A stretch of DNA of 33,974 bases from contig JAUHWN010000027.1 in the NCBI GenBank assembly GCA_030424665.1, positions 1-33,974 on the forward strand. The letters are read 5' to 3'. Positions 8,025-16,522 of the stretch are shown piece by piece. Numbering within the stretch: position 1 is the first letter of the stretch; the number at the start of each line of letters is the position of its first letter. The translations under genes and the position numbers were made by a program. The notes beneath the pieces are model-generated. The model made no database searches, was not told the DNA's origin, and saw nothing but the letters and a program-made list of their open reading frames with translations. The DNA is from Bdellovibrionia bacterium. Its GTDB lineage: Bacteria > Bdellovibrionota > Bdellovibrionia > Bdellovibrionales > JAGQZY01.

Positions 8025-10294
8025 AGGTCTTCGAAAGGCTTGAGCTTAACCAAGCGATTATTTCCTGTATCAGAAACCCAGATGTTTCCTTTGGAATCAA
8101 CGGCAATCCCTTGAGGGTAGTAGAATTCGCCCGCGCCACGTCCTTTTTTTCCAAAACTTTTAAGGTGGTTGCCATTAGAGTCAAGGATATTTATATTGTG
8201 ATTCTCTATATCAGTTACGTATATATTATCATTTGAATCGAGAGCCAGTGCTCTTGGTTCTTGTAACGGACTCTCTTTTAAGTTTTCTAAATCGAGTTCC
8301 CCAAAACTACGAATCAAATTTAAGTCTGAATCGTACTCAAAAAAGTGGCAATATTTTTTCTCTCCACAAAGTGCAGGTTTATGGCTTAATACAATTATGT
8401 TCCCATTTTTTTTGTTTACCATGTCAAAGTTTCCATCATTGCCCCTTGCCCATGGTGGGTCCATGGGAGGATCTTCGGGCATCTCTTTTAGTGGGGCTAG
8501 GCCACCATTCCAGTCAAAAAGATGATTGCCTTCTGAATCTAAGACTATGACTTGCCTTCGAGAGTAGTAATACTTCGAAAGGTCTTCACCAATATTGGTT
8601 TTTTGAACGAGGATTTGACCCGTCGAAGTCACGTGCAAAGAGTTTGAAACATAGGTGTAATAGTAAAGACTACTCTGCAGGCTTTGGGTGTCGGCATGGC
8701 CGTAAGGATCGATTATTTTTACTTTGTAGTCTTGAGTATCGAATTCTACGTACTCTAAATTAGCAGTTCTTGCTTCGACACCGCTATTAGCGTAAATTCT
8801 TCCCTTGCTGTCTAAAGAAATGTCGAAGAGACAGTTTTCTATACTTTTTTGGCCAATATAAGGAACTCCATGTATCTCATTGGTATACGAACTGATGAGC
8901 TGCCCTTCGTTGTTGTAAACTTGAATTCTTCGATTGTTGGCATCGGCTACATATAACTCGTCTTTGTCGTTGATAGCCATTCCACAGGGCACATTAAATT
9001 CTCTGTCTTTCATTCCCGCAGAGTCCCATTCACTGATCAATTTTCCATTGTCATCGAAAATCGCGATTTTATTTTCTAAGAGGGTGATGTACCCATAAGG
9101 TGTTTTGGTGAGTAGTTTAAGTATCGGCTTGGGGCCCTCACTCCATGGTACTTCAAAGCTTAGCTTCCTCTTTATTTCTCCAGTTTCGTCTAAGTAATAG
9201 TAATTATAGGGATTAACCTCTTGTAATGATTCGTAGTCATTATTTGGATAAGGAGATGAAGGGTATTGCGGAAGTAATTGGAGATTCTCCTTAAAGAGAA
9301 AATCGGTGTCCCCTTGAAGGATGCCAGCAAAAAAGTATCCATTTCTACTGGGGCGCGGATTTTCAATTCCAATGGATACGGTCCTATCTGTGATATCGAC
9401 CCTATCTATTCTGTTTTCTTGGAGATCATAGTTCCGACAATCCAATAAAATATTCCCGTTCTTGTCTCGCGATAGTGAGTTTATCCCCCAGTAACTATCC
9501 CCTCGATCATACCCGGTGAATCTATCGATTAATTTCTCAGATAGGATCAGGTTATGATCGTATAAGCTTAACATCCTTCTGTACTGGTGAATTACGAAAA
9601 CACCTTCCTCGGTCGGTAGTATGTAATCGACATCTTGATCGCGAAGTTCTTTGAGTTTGTTGCCCTGATAATCTATCTTGAATAATTTTTTGTTAGCGAC
9701 CAAGTATATGAATTTTTCGAACGTGTAGAGTATTCCCTTCGTTATATTCAAGTCAAAATTATGAAGTTTCACAGAATTCGATATTTCCCCGATACTGTTA
9801 AAAAATACGAGAGATTCGCTTTGTTTATCTATAGCAACGAACTTACCGTTGTTGAGAACTTTTAGATCTTGAATTTTATAAAGAAACTGATTCTTACCAA
9901 TAATCTGGATCGAGGCTTCGACCTTTTGCTTGTCCTCACCAAGGCCCGAGTCTTCGACTTCGATGAGAATATTTGGAGAGCCAATGTTATTTGGTATCTC
10001 TATGATGTACTGGTCTTCTGAAACTTTTTGCAATTGTACGTTTGTGGGTGTAACTGTGACTTTATAAGGTTTTGTTCCACCATCGATTTTGATTTCTTCT
10101 TTACTTCCTGGGGTTGCACTTTCGGGGGCTTCGACAAGGAGTTTACCGTCGTAGGCTCCGCCATTACCGGCTAATGTGACGAGGCTATTACCCCCGCCCT
10201 TTTTGACTTCGCAGTTTTGAAAAAGGACGAAAAGTATCGTCATAACCACGAATATTAGAAATTTTGACCAACTTTTACCCATCACCATGTACAT
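8021..10294 (-). CDS. Large NHL-repeat (beta-propeller) lipoprotein
   Basis: A 757-residue exported lipoprotein. Residues 11-27 form the hydrophobic signal and V-L-F-Q-N-C gives the lipid-modified Cys28; the Asn at -1 is unusual outside Bdellovibrio-like bacteria. Residues of about 55-135 look like an Ig-like beta sandwich with Pro/Thr-rich strands. The rest is built of beta-propeller repeats; clear NHL units include GMAINDKDELYVADANNRRI, the segment with ALALDSNDNIYVTD, and the last with GIAVDSKGNIWVSDTGNNRL. NHL propellers bind proteins, peptides or sugars, so this may be a surface or periplasmic binding protein. Three closely spaced ATG codons (10294, 10288, 10282) are possible starts; none has a good ribosome site. 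The gene is divergent from another lipoprotein gene. Confidence 0.8.
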   Translation of the reverse strand: MYMVMGKSWSKFLIFVVMTILFVLFQNCEVKKGGGNSLVTLAGNGGAYDGKLLVEAPESATPGSKEEIKIDGGTKPYKVTVTPTNVQLQKVSEDQYIIEIPNNIGSPNILIEVEDSGLGEDKQKVEASIQIIGKNQFLYKIQDLKVLNNGKFVAIDKQSESLVFFNSIGEISNSVKLHNFDLNITKGILYTFEKFIYLVANKKLFKIDYQGNKLKELRDQDVDYILPTEEGVFVIHQYRRMLSLYDHNLILSEKLIDRFTGYDRGDSYWGINSLSRDKNGNILLDCRNYDLQENRIDRVDITDRTVSIGIENPRPSRNGYFFAGILQGDTDFLFKENLQLLPQYPSSPYPNNDYESLQEVNPYNYYYLDETGEIKRKLSFEVPWSEGPKPILKLLTKTPYGYITLLENKIAIFDDNGKLISEWDSAGMKDREFNVPCGMAINDKDELYVADANNRRIQVYNNEGQLISSYTNEIHGVPYIGQKSIENCLFDISLDSKGRIYANSGVEARTANLEYVEFDTQDYKVKIIDPYGHADTQSLQSSLYYYTYVSNSLHVTSTGQILVQKTNIGEDLSKYYYSRRQVIVLDSEGNHLFDWNGGLAPLKEMPEDPPMDPPWARGNDGNFDMVNKKNGNIIVLSHKPALCGEKKYCHFFEYDSDLNLIRSFGELDLENLKESPLQEPRALALDSNDNIYVTDIENHNINILDSNGNHLKSFGKKGRGAGEFYYPQGIAVDSKGNIWVSDTGNNRLVKLKPFEDL

Positions 10295-10437
10295 CTGATT
10301 TTAGTCTAGATGTCTGATTTGACTTAGTAATTTGCGATTTTGTATCAACTTATTGCGATCCAATTTGAGAAGTGATTCAAATGGGCGCAACTTTTCGGTT
10401 TCTTAGGTGTTTTTGGGAGTAAGACCAGGGGGAATGT

Positions 10438-11553
10438 ATGAGTCTGAAATTCATAGTTTTCTTATTTCCATTTTTACTTGTTGGATTCAACAATTGCTCT
10501 GAGATGAAGCTCTCCGAGAAGGCTTTTCAGCAACTAGAAAGTGATTTTGAGGAGCCAGCTGACCCGCAAGAAGATGAGCCCGTAGAAGAGTCCCTTGAAT
10601 TGTGGCCCGAAGATGCGAAGGCCTTTAAGGTGGAAGTCAGTGCGGATCAATCCACCTTTCATGGGCTCCCGCTGGCAGAGATCAAAGGAATCGTCGTCTG
10701 CTTTCATGGGACCGGTGGATCTGGGCAAAGTTGGTTTAGCCAGTTCCTCGTCGACGCTGAAGAGGAGAGTTCAAAAGACATGGGTAAGCTTGAAGCCTCT
10801 TTGTGGACTTATAAAGCTTTGAAGTCGGGCCTAATTGTTGTGGCACCCACTTCTCTGGATCGAGCGAATAAGCAATGGCAAACTTCGACGAATCCCAACG
10901 CGCCAACGGATGATGTGTTGAATGTAAGAGCTTACCTTGAACAACTGAAGACGGATTTAAATTTACCGGACAGTCTTCCGCAGTTTTCAATTGGAATGTC
11001 AAATGGTGGTGGCTTTGCTCCCTACTTTGCATTTTGGGAGGATTTCGATCGTGTCGCTGTTCACTCGTCTCCAGGAGGCATTGCTCAATTTAGTATTTAC
11101 AACATTCCTACAATCTGGATTCGTGGATTACAGGATTCGGTCATTAATCACCAAAACACCGAGAATAATCTCGGTTCCTTGAGGTCGCGCATCGGTAGTG
11201 GCAATGTTCCTGTTCATTACTTCGAGCGAAGGTCCCTTCAAGAAAGTGATTTTTTAATTGAGAAGGAGCTTTACGCCCATTTGATATCGCTTTTAAAAGA
11301 CAACAATTTACTGGACGAGGATCACGTTTTGAATTTTCCGATGGTCGATACCAGTGTTGATAAATTTGCACAAATGAACCTGAAAAAGGATGTGTTGCAG
11401 GATATTCTTGCCGAGGACCCTCAGTTGGGTACTTTGTTTGGTTATCTGCAAGAAAGACTTTTACTCCTAGACGGAGAACATCGATTTACTTCCCAGTTTT
11501 TTCCAGAAACAATTGAATTCTTCTTGGATCAGGACCTTGTCTCGCAAAATTGA
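10438..11553 (+). CDS. Lipoprotein esterase / depolymerase-like alpha/beta-hydrolase
   Basis: A 371-residue predicted lipoprotein: signal residues 4-17, then F-N-N-C with Cys20, and an acidic linker (about 37-60). The hydrolase domain shows an oxyanion-type segment VVCFHGTGGSG (about 86-96), the nucleophile elbow G-M-S-N-G with Ser188, Asp233 in GLQDSV and His348 in DGEHRF, a full triad in order. The layout resembles poly-hydroxybutyrate depolymerase/feruloyl-esterase-like (LpqC-type) secreted esterases, but there is an insertion of about 70 mainly helical residues between Asp and His. Substrate unknown. The start has GGGGG 6-7 nt upstream. It is the second secreted serine hydrolase in the window and shares no obvious sequence with the one at 2952. 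Confidence 0.75.
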   Translation: MSLKFIVFLFPFLLVGFNNCSEMKLSEKAFQQLESDFEEPADPQEDEPVEESLELWPEDAKAFKVEVSADQSTFHGLPLAEIKGIVVCFHGTGGSGQSWFSQFLVDAEEESSKDMGKLEASLWTYKALKSGLIVVAPTSLDRANKQWQTSTNPNAPTDDVLNVRAYLEQLKTDLNLPDSLPQFSIGMSNGGGFAPYFAFWEDFDRVAVHSSPGGIAQFSIYNIPTIWIRGLQDSVINHQNTENNLGSLRSRIGSGNVPVHYFERRSLQESDFLIEKELYAHLISLLKDNNLLDEDHVLNFPMVDTSVDKFAQMNLKKDVLQDILAEDPQLGTLFGYLQERLLLLDGEHRFTSQFFPETIEFFLDQDLVSQN

Positions 11554-11628
11554 TACCTTGATTGTCTTGCCAGAGTCCCTAATAATTAAAGTGCGATTGA
11601 CTGTGTATTGAGTCAAGGAGCCTCGTTT

Positions 11629-12189
11629 ATGAAGAACCTATTTAAGGGAATCATAGTTTTTCTTTTTAAGCTCTCTAGTTGGAAAGTCGTCGGGGAAATA
11701 CCTTCAGGGATGAAAAAGGCTGTCTTGGTAGGAGCACCACACACTTCTAATTGGGATCTATTTTACACACTTGGCCTCATGTACACCCTTGATTTAAAAT
11801 TCAGGTTTCTAATTAAAGAAGAAGCCATGGTTTTTCCCATTAAATACTTCTTGCGAGCCTTTGGTGCGTACCCCGTCGCTCGAAGTGAACCGGGACATCA
11901 CTATGTCGATCAAATTGCCCGAGTCTTTGATGAAAACGAAGAGTGCTTTTTATGTATTGCTCCCGAAGGGACGAGGAAGCCAGTAAGAAAATGGAAAACC
12001 GGTTTTTACCATATTGCCGAAAAGGCTGAGGTTCCCATTCTCGTGGGTTATCTAGATTGCGATAAAAAGGTCGTTCACATTGGCAAAGTATTAGATCCAT
12101 CGCGCCTCTCAGAAGATGAAGCCATGACGGCACTCAAAGAGATTCTAAGAAAAGCCGTTGCCAAAAAGCCAGAAAATTTTCTGCTCTGA
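11629..12189 (+). CDS. PlsC-like acyltransferase
   Basis: A 186-residue protein of the lysophospholipid acyltransferase superfamily, which moves a fatty acyl group to a glycerolipid or related acceptor at the inner membrane. The catalytic H-x4-D motif is HTSNWD (His38, Asp43), and the acceptor-binding motif is PEGTR (112-116). There is a hydrophobic N-terminal segment. It is shorter than PlsC enzymes (about 240 residues) and resembles the short 'glycerol acyltransferase' group with HTSNWD. The ATG at 11629 has AAGGAG 8 nt upstream, while the TTG at 11608 lies before that ribosome site. It is followed on the same strand by xth 90 bp downstream. Confidence 0.85.
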   Translation: MKNLFKGIIVFLFKLSSWKVVGEIPSGMKKAVLVGAPHTSNWDLFYTLGLMYTLDLKFRFLIKEEAMVFPIKYFLRAFGAYPVARSEPGHHYVDQIARVFDENEECFLCIAPEGTRKPVRKWKTGFYHIAEKAEVPILVGYLDCDKKVVHIGKVLDPSRLSEDEAMTALKEILRKAVAKKPENFLL

Positions 12190-12279
12190 AAGTTGGTCCT
12201 CGTTGGGGTTTCTGCCTTGAGTCAATGGAGCCTATCATGAAGGGTTGACCTGATACTCGATTCACTAGAGAACAAAGCT

Positions 12280-13044
12280 ATGAAATTACTCAGTTGGAAT
12301 GTTAATGGAATTAGAGCCTGTGGTAGAAATGGTTTTTTGGATTGGTTTGAAAAAGAAAAGGCCGATATTGTTTGCCTCCAAGAAATAAAAGCCACTCCCG
12401 AACAAGTCGATGAGAACTTTCGCAATCCTCTCAAATATCACGCTCTTTGGAATCCGGCGGAAAAGCTCGGTTATAGTGGTACTGCCATATTTTCAAAAAA
12501 AGAACCCCTCGAGGTTAAGTACGGAATAGGTGTTAAGGAATTAGACCGAGAGGGCCGAGTGATTATCGCTAAATACCCAAAGTTTACAGTCGTGAATTCC
12601 TACTTTCCGAACAGTAAAAGGGATCACTCGCGCCTGCCGTTAAAGATTAAATTCTGTAAGAAGTTTTTAAAAGAAATGAATAAGCTTCGCGATCAGGGTG
12701 AAAATCTCGTTATGTGTGCTGATTGGAATATTGCCCATCAAGAAATTGACCTTAAAAATCCAAAAACAAATAAAAAAAATGCTGGATTCCTACCTGAAGA
12801 ACGGGCCTGGATGACTGAATTTATCGAAGCCGGTTACTTTGATACTTTTAGGCAGTTCGAACCAGAAGGTGGACACTATACGTGGTGGAGTTATCGTCCT
12901 GGTATTCGCGAACGCAATGTAGGATGGCGCCTCGATTACTTTATGATGAATGAAGAGGCTAAGGGCCGTCTTAAAAAAAGTTATAATCAGCCCGAGGTTC
13001 AGGGTTCTGATCACTGTCCAGTAGCAATAGAGTTAAAAAGGTAA
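12280..13044 (+). CDS. xth: Exodeoxyribonuclease III
   Basis: DNA repair enzyme with AP-endonuclease and 3'-5' exonuclease activity in base excision repair. At 254 residues it has the family's normal length and every key motif: SWNVNGIRA at the N terminus, LQEIKA with metal-binding Glu35, CADWNIAH with Asp148 and Asn150, RLDY near 217-220, and the terminal SDHCPV with catalytic Asp244-His245. It resembles the ExoA/Xth branch. The ribosome site is weak (AGAGAA). It is probably its own unit or read through from the acyltransferase gene. Confidence 0.97.
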   Translation: MKLLSWNVNGIRACGRNGFLDWFEKEKADIVCLQEIKATPEQVDENFRNPLKYHALWNPAEKLGYSGTAIFSKKEPLEVKYGIGVKELDREGRVIIAKYPKFTVVNSYFPNSKRDHSRLPLKIKFCKKFLKEMNKLRDQGENLVMCADWNIAHQEIDLKNPKTNKKNAGFLPEERAWMTEFIEAGYFDTFRQFEPEGGHYTWWSYRPGIRERNVGWRLDYFMMNEEAKGRLKKSYNQPEVQGSDHCPVAIELKR

Positions 13045-13143
13045 AGGAGTTGGGTGAGCTTTTTCATCGAGATTCATTAAATAACTCCGTCAAAGTCTGT
13101 AAGTACTTGAAAGAGCTAGTATTTATTAATCAATCCATAAGTT

Positions 13144-13172
13144 TTGCCAATGCTTGAGAAGCATATTATTAA
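13144..13172 (+). promoter_or_regulatory. Sigma70-like promoter with inverted repeat in its spacer
   Basis: TTGCCA (13144-13149) and TATTAA (13167-13172) are separated by exactly 17 bp, matching a sigma70 promoter at 5/6 and 4/6 positions. The spacer contains the perfect inverted repeat ATGCTT-gag-AAGCAT (13150-13164), well placed for a repressor or activator. It would start a leader of about 70 nt before the MFS gene at 13251. The rest of the 206-bp gap 13045-13250 holds no gene I can support. Confidence 0.5.
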
Positions 13173-13213
13173 TTATTTTAGTCAACTGAGCTGAGCTAAA
13201 AGAACCTTCTCAC

Positions 13214-13227
13214 TCTCCCTTGGGAGA
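13214..13227 (+). promoter_or_regulatory. Short inverted repeat in the leader of the MFS operon
   Basis: TCTCCC-TT-GGGAGA is a perfect 6-bp inverted repeat with a 2-bp centre. It lies 7 bp before the AAGGGA ribosome site of the MFS gene. In RNA it could form a small hairpin with a CTTG loop; in DNA it could be an operator. Function is not shown by sequence. Confidence 0.3.
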
Positions 13228-13250
13228 TCTGGTGAAGGGAATATAAGGAA

Positions 13251-14402
13251 TTGGCAGGGGCTCGGTACCTTCTTTTAGGAATTTTCACTCTCGGCAGCAG
13301 TGTCTTTATGATTGCTGGGCTGTTGCCAGGAATTGCTCAAACGCTCAGTGAGCCTATTGCCATCGTAGGGCAAGGAATCACGGCGTTTGCGGTTTCCTAT
13401 TTAATTTCGGCTCCGTATTTTTCGGTTTCATTAGCAAGATATTCACTAAAGAAAAAAATTCTGAGTGCTTTAGTGGTTTTCATTCTAGGCAATTGCTTAA
13501 CGGTATTCTCGGAGAGTTTGTTTCTATTCATTTCGAGTCGAGTCATTACTGGCATTGGAGCAGGCCTATTTAATCCATTAGCCGTCGACTTAGCAATTCG
13601 AATCGTTGGCACAGACAAAAAGGGTAAAGCGTTGAGTTTAGTTTGGGGAGCCCATAGCGTTGGTGTCGTTTTTGGTGTTCCCATAGGAGTTTATCTCTCC
13701 CAAGTCATATCGTGGCAGGTCTCCATTTTAATAATGGTTGTATTAAGTCTAATTTCATTTATGGGATTGCTTTTTTCTAAAGGCGACTATTATCAGAAAG
13801 GTCAAAACTATCAAAGTAGGGCTCTGAAAACAGTATTAAACCCCAGTGTGATCGGTATCTTGGGTATCAGCCTTTTAACTTGCATGGTAACAACGGGACT
13901 GTATTCGTTTGTCAGTCTACTTCAAAAGAAATCTCTGCACGCATTACCAATGATACTTTTGATTTGGGGTGGCGGTGGGGTCATAGGTAGTTTCTTTATC
14001 GGTCGAGTTGTGGATCGTCTAAAAAAACCTCAATTAGTTATGAGTATTTTGCTATTTGGACTTGCGCTAAATTTCGTTTTACTCGCTCAAGTTGTAAATA
14101 TCTATATTGTTGGACTCATTCCCTTTTTTATATGGGGATGCCTTGGTTGGGCGACAGTGAACCCACAAGTATGTTCCCTTATTGAAGGTCGGGAAGACTA
14201 TACCTCAGAGCTGTCAGCATTCAATTCTTCGGCAATTGGTTTAGGAGGTGCTATTGGCACTTCCTTTGGTGGTCTTCTACTCAGTGGAGGAATACAGTCA
14301 GAGCATCTACTTTATTTAGCTTCGATTTTTCTGTTTTTGGTTTTGATAATTCAAGTCTTAAAGAATGGGCTGAGTAGAGAGGTTGGTGAAAAATATGGCT
14401 AA
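13251..14402 (+). CDS. MFS drug/metabolite exporter (DHA1-like)
   Basis: A 383-residue major facilitator with about 12 membrane helices. The N-terminal sequence (LLLGIFTLGSSVFMIAGLLPGIA) has the form seen in the first helix of DHA1-type proton-driven exporters such as the AraJ/YdhP/PbuE group, and the helix-4/5 region holds RVITGIGAGLFNPLAVDLA. DHA1 members mostly export drugs, sugars, purines or peptides. The TTG at 13251 must be the start because the first ATG falls inside helix 1; AAGGGA is 10 nt upstream. The stop overlaps the ATP-grasp start by 8 bp. With a ligase and dehydrogenase in the same operon, export or self-resistance for a small product is the likely role, as BacE does in the bacilysin locus. 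Confidence 0.85.
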   Translation: MAGARYLLLGIFTLGSSVFMIAGLLPGIAQTLSEPIAIVGQGITAFAVSYLISAPYFSVSLARYSLKKKILSALVVFILGNCLTVFSESLFLFISSRVITGIGAGLFNPLAVDLAIRIVGTDKKGKALSLVWGAHSVGVVFGVPIGVYLSQVISWQVSILIMVVLSLISFMGLLFSKGDYYQKGQNYQSRALKTVLNPSVIGILGISLLTCMVTTGLYSFVSLLQKKSLHALPMILLIWGGGGVIGSFFIGRVVDRLKKPQLVMSILLFGLALNFVLLAQVVNIYIVGLIPFFIWGCLGWATVNPQVCSLIEGREDYTSELSAFNSSAIGLGGAIGTSFGGLLLSGGIQSEHLLYLASIFLFLVLIIQVLKNGLSREVGEKYG

Positions 14403-15648
14403 GCCTATTGTTATTGTCGATCCTCGATCGTCAGGAAGTACTCTTGCTCCTTCTTTCATACAAGCGGGATACGAATGTATTGGAATAACTTACGAAGCTC
14501 ATCGTGAGCAAAGAGGTTTTGCAAGAACTATTGAAAAGAAAGACTTTAAAAGAATAATACTTTTTCAGGATAATATCGAAGAAAAGATAAAAGATGTCAA
14601 TCCGCTTGCTATAATTCCTGGAGCCGAAAGAGGCGTTGAGTTGTCTGAAACACTGACAAATATTTTAACGCCAGAATTTTCGAATATATCTAAAGTGAAG
14701 TCGAACAGACTAAACAAAATGGAAATGCAGCAAGCATTGGCCTACTCCGGAATCCCTCACTTAAAAACATTTTTAGTGAAAGATTTAATAAAGGCTGAAG
14801 CATTGGTAGAGTCAATGAGAGCAAGCGGAGAATTATTCATTTTAAAGCCACCAGATTCAGCAGGCAGTGAAAATGTTTTTCATATAAACTCTGAAGATGA
14901 TTGGAGAATACCCTTTTTTAAGATTCTAAATGGGCAATCGAATGTTTCTGGCATTCGTAATAGTGGAGTCATTTTACAGGAGATGGCACTTGGCACAGAG
15001 TACGCAGTGGGCACCGTCACTGCGGCGGGCAAGCATCACCTTGCCCATCTTATCAAGTACAAAAAAATGAAAATCAATGGCCGAGCCACTGTCTATGAAT
15101 GTGTTGAATTTGTTGATTTACAAAGCGATGAATGTCTTTCAGTTTATGAATATACAAAGGATGTACTGGATGCACTCGGAATTCGATGGGGAGCCTGTCA
15201 CAATGAGGTCATATTTACAGAAAATGGTCCACGATTGATTGAGTCGGTCCCTCGTATGACGGGTGGTCCGGTCGTGCACTTTGCAAGGCTCGCAACCGGA
15301 AGTAGTCAAGCCGATATGTTAGTGGATGCTTATACAAAAGGGGCCATAAAAGATGAACCTTATACGCTAAAGTCGAGTTTGTTAGGGGCCTTTGTAAATT
15401 CGACGAAACGGGGAATATTAAAAAATGTAGAGGTTCTAAATAGAGCCTCAGGCCTCGAAACATTTTGTGAGAATCACTTGTGGGTAAAGAATGGAGATTT
15501 TGTAGAAGAAACCGTGGATTACTTAACAAGTTTGGGTGTCATAGCTTTTACCGGAGATCGAGCGAAGATATTTGATGATTATCACAGGCTCCGCAAAATG
15601 GAATCACAATTGATAATTCAAGATAATGAGAAGGGATCGAATTCATGA
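14395..15648 (+). CDS. ATP-grasp carboxylate-amine ligase (L-amino acid ligase-like)
   Basis: A 417-residue ATP-grasp enzyme, a family that activates a carboxylate as acyl-phosphate and joins it to an amine or thiol. Visible elements: an N-terminal Rossmann-like pre-ATP-grasp domain (IVIVDP, then IIPGAERGVELSE), the ATP-binding segment FILKPPDSAGSENV with Lys151, QEMALGTEYAV (195-205) and the metal-binding part with Glu271 (CHNEVIF) and LIESVPRMTGG (Glu283, Arg287). The closest style is the BacD/DdaF group that makes dipeptides or amides. The substrates are not predictable. The ATG at 14395 overlaps the MFS stop by 8 bp; a TTG at 14383 is less likely. The trio uses many ATA and AT-ending codons, and gene transfer is possible. 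Confidence 0.85.
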   Translation: MAKPIVIVDPRSSGSTLAPSFIQAGYECIGITYEAHREQRGFARTIEKKDFKRIILFQDNIEEKIKDVNPLAIIPGAERGVELSETLTNILTPEFSNISKVKSNRLNKMEMQQALAYSGIPHLKTFLVKDLIKAEALVESMRASGELFILKPPDSAGSENVFHINSEDDWRIPFFKILNGQSNVSGIRNSGVILQEMALGTEYAVGTVTAAGKHHLAHLIKYKKMKINGRATVYECVEFVDLQSDECLSVYEYTKDVLDALGIRWGACHNEVIFTENGPRLIESVPRMTGGPVVHFARLATGSSQADMLVDAYTKGAIKDEPYTLKSSLLGAFVNSTKRGILKNVEVLNRASGLETFCENHLWVKNGDFVEETVDYLTSLGVIAFTGDRAKIFDDYHRLRKMESQLIIQDNEKGSNS

Positions 15649-16424
15649 AATTGACGGGTAATAAAATTTTAATTACAGGTGGTGGTTCTGGGATTGGGTT
15701 TGCACTCGCTCGAAGATTTATAGGATTAGGTAATGAAGTCATTATTACCGGAAGGAATCGGGAGAAGCTTGAAAGAGCTAAAGAAGAGTTGGGTCCTATC
15801 CATATTTATTCTTGTGACTCGAGTTCACAGACGGAACTCATTGAATTTTCGAAAGTCATTCTGAGCGAACATAGGGATATGAACGTACTAATAAACAATG
15901 CCGGTGTTTTGGTAAGTCGTAACCTTGTAAATAAAAGTGAAGATTATTCAGAGCTGACAAAAGAAATAGACATAAATATCAAAGGAACGGTCCTTTTAAC
16001 CAGCTTATTAATGGAACAACTTATTAGTCAGAAGGGAACCATTATAAATGTATCGTCTGGATTGGCATTTGTTCCAATGATGTCTGCCCCTATATATTGT
16101 GGTACCAAAGCATTTATTCATTCCTTTACGACGAGTTTAAGGTTTCAGCTGGAAGCAACAGGTGTTGATGTTATTGAGCTTTGCCCTCCTGCTGTAAAAA
16201 CAAATATGACGGCGAGACTACCTGAAGATAGTTTTTTTGATATTTTGACGACCGAAGCACTTGTTGAGTCGACAATAAAAGGGATTCGAAAAAAACAAAA
16301 TGAGATCCTTCCAGGGCAGGCAAAGAATATGAGGATGCTCTCTCGAATCGCCCCAAGTTATGTACAAAGGAAGTTGGCAAATGCGTCACGTAACTTCATG
16401 CCAAAAACGAAGGAACTGACCTGA
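15645..16424 (+). CDS. Short-chain dehydrogenase/reductase (DltE-like)
   Basis: A 259-residue classical SDR, an NAD(P)(H)-dependent oxidoreductase of alcohols or ketones. It has the cofactor motif TGGGSGIG (11-18), NNAG (84-87), Asn111, Ser137/138 and the catalytic Y-x3-K (Tyr151, Lys155). The N-terminal and C-terminal parts (including LPGQAKNMRMLSRIAP) have the flavour of the DltE/YdfG-type group. The ATG overlaps the ATP-grasp stop in an ATGA, so the two are translationally coupled. In the bacilysin locus an SDR (BacC) oxidises the ring hydroxyl of dihydroanticapsin; a parallel tailoring step here is an inference. No terminator is clear downstream; only a 5-bp CAGGA/TCCTG repeat without T-run follows. 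Confidence 0.9.
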   Translation: MKLTGNKILITGGGSGIGFALARRFIGLGNEVIITGRNREKLERAKEELGPIHIYSCDSSSQTELIEFSKVILSEHRDMNVLINNAGVLVSRNLVNKSEDYSELTKEIDINIKGTVLLTSLLMEQLISQKGTIINVSSGLAFVPMMSAPIYCGTKAFIHSFTTSLRFQLEATGVDVIELCPPAVKTNMTARLPEDSFFDILTTEALVESTIKGIRKKQNEILPGQAKNMRMLSRIAPSYVQRKLANASRNFMPKTKELT

Positions 16425-16522
16425 GTGGGCTTTGCAGGATTTAGGTCCTGACACAGTATTCAGTGATTGTATGCCGTTCACAGTCTGTAAAAATAAGGGT
16501 TCCTCATCCAAGGAGTCCTGTA

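Noticed and set aside
13050-13158. Possible 35-codon reading frame (TTG start) right after xth
   Set aside because: The ribosome site abuts the TTG with no spacing, the end overlaps the predicted promoter, and the peptide shows no recognisable feature.
13251-16424. Naming the operon a bacilysin cluster
   Set aside because: The backbone genes (BacA, BacB type) are absent and the ligase is only a family-level match.
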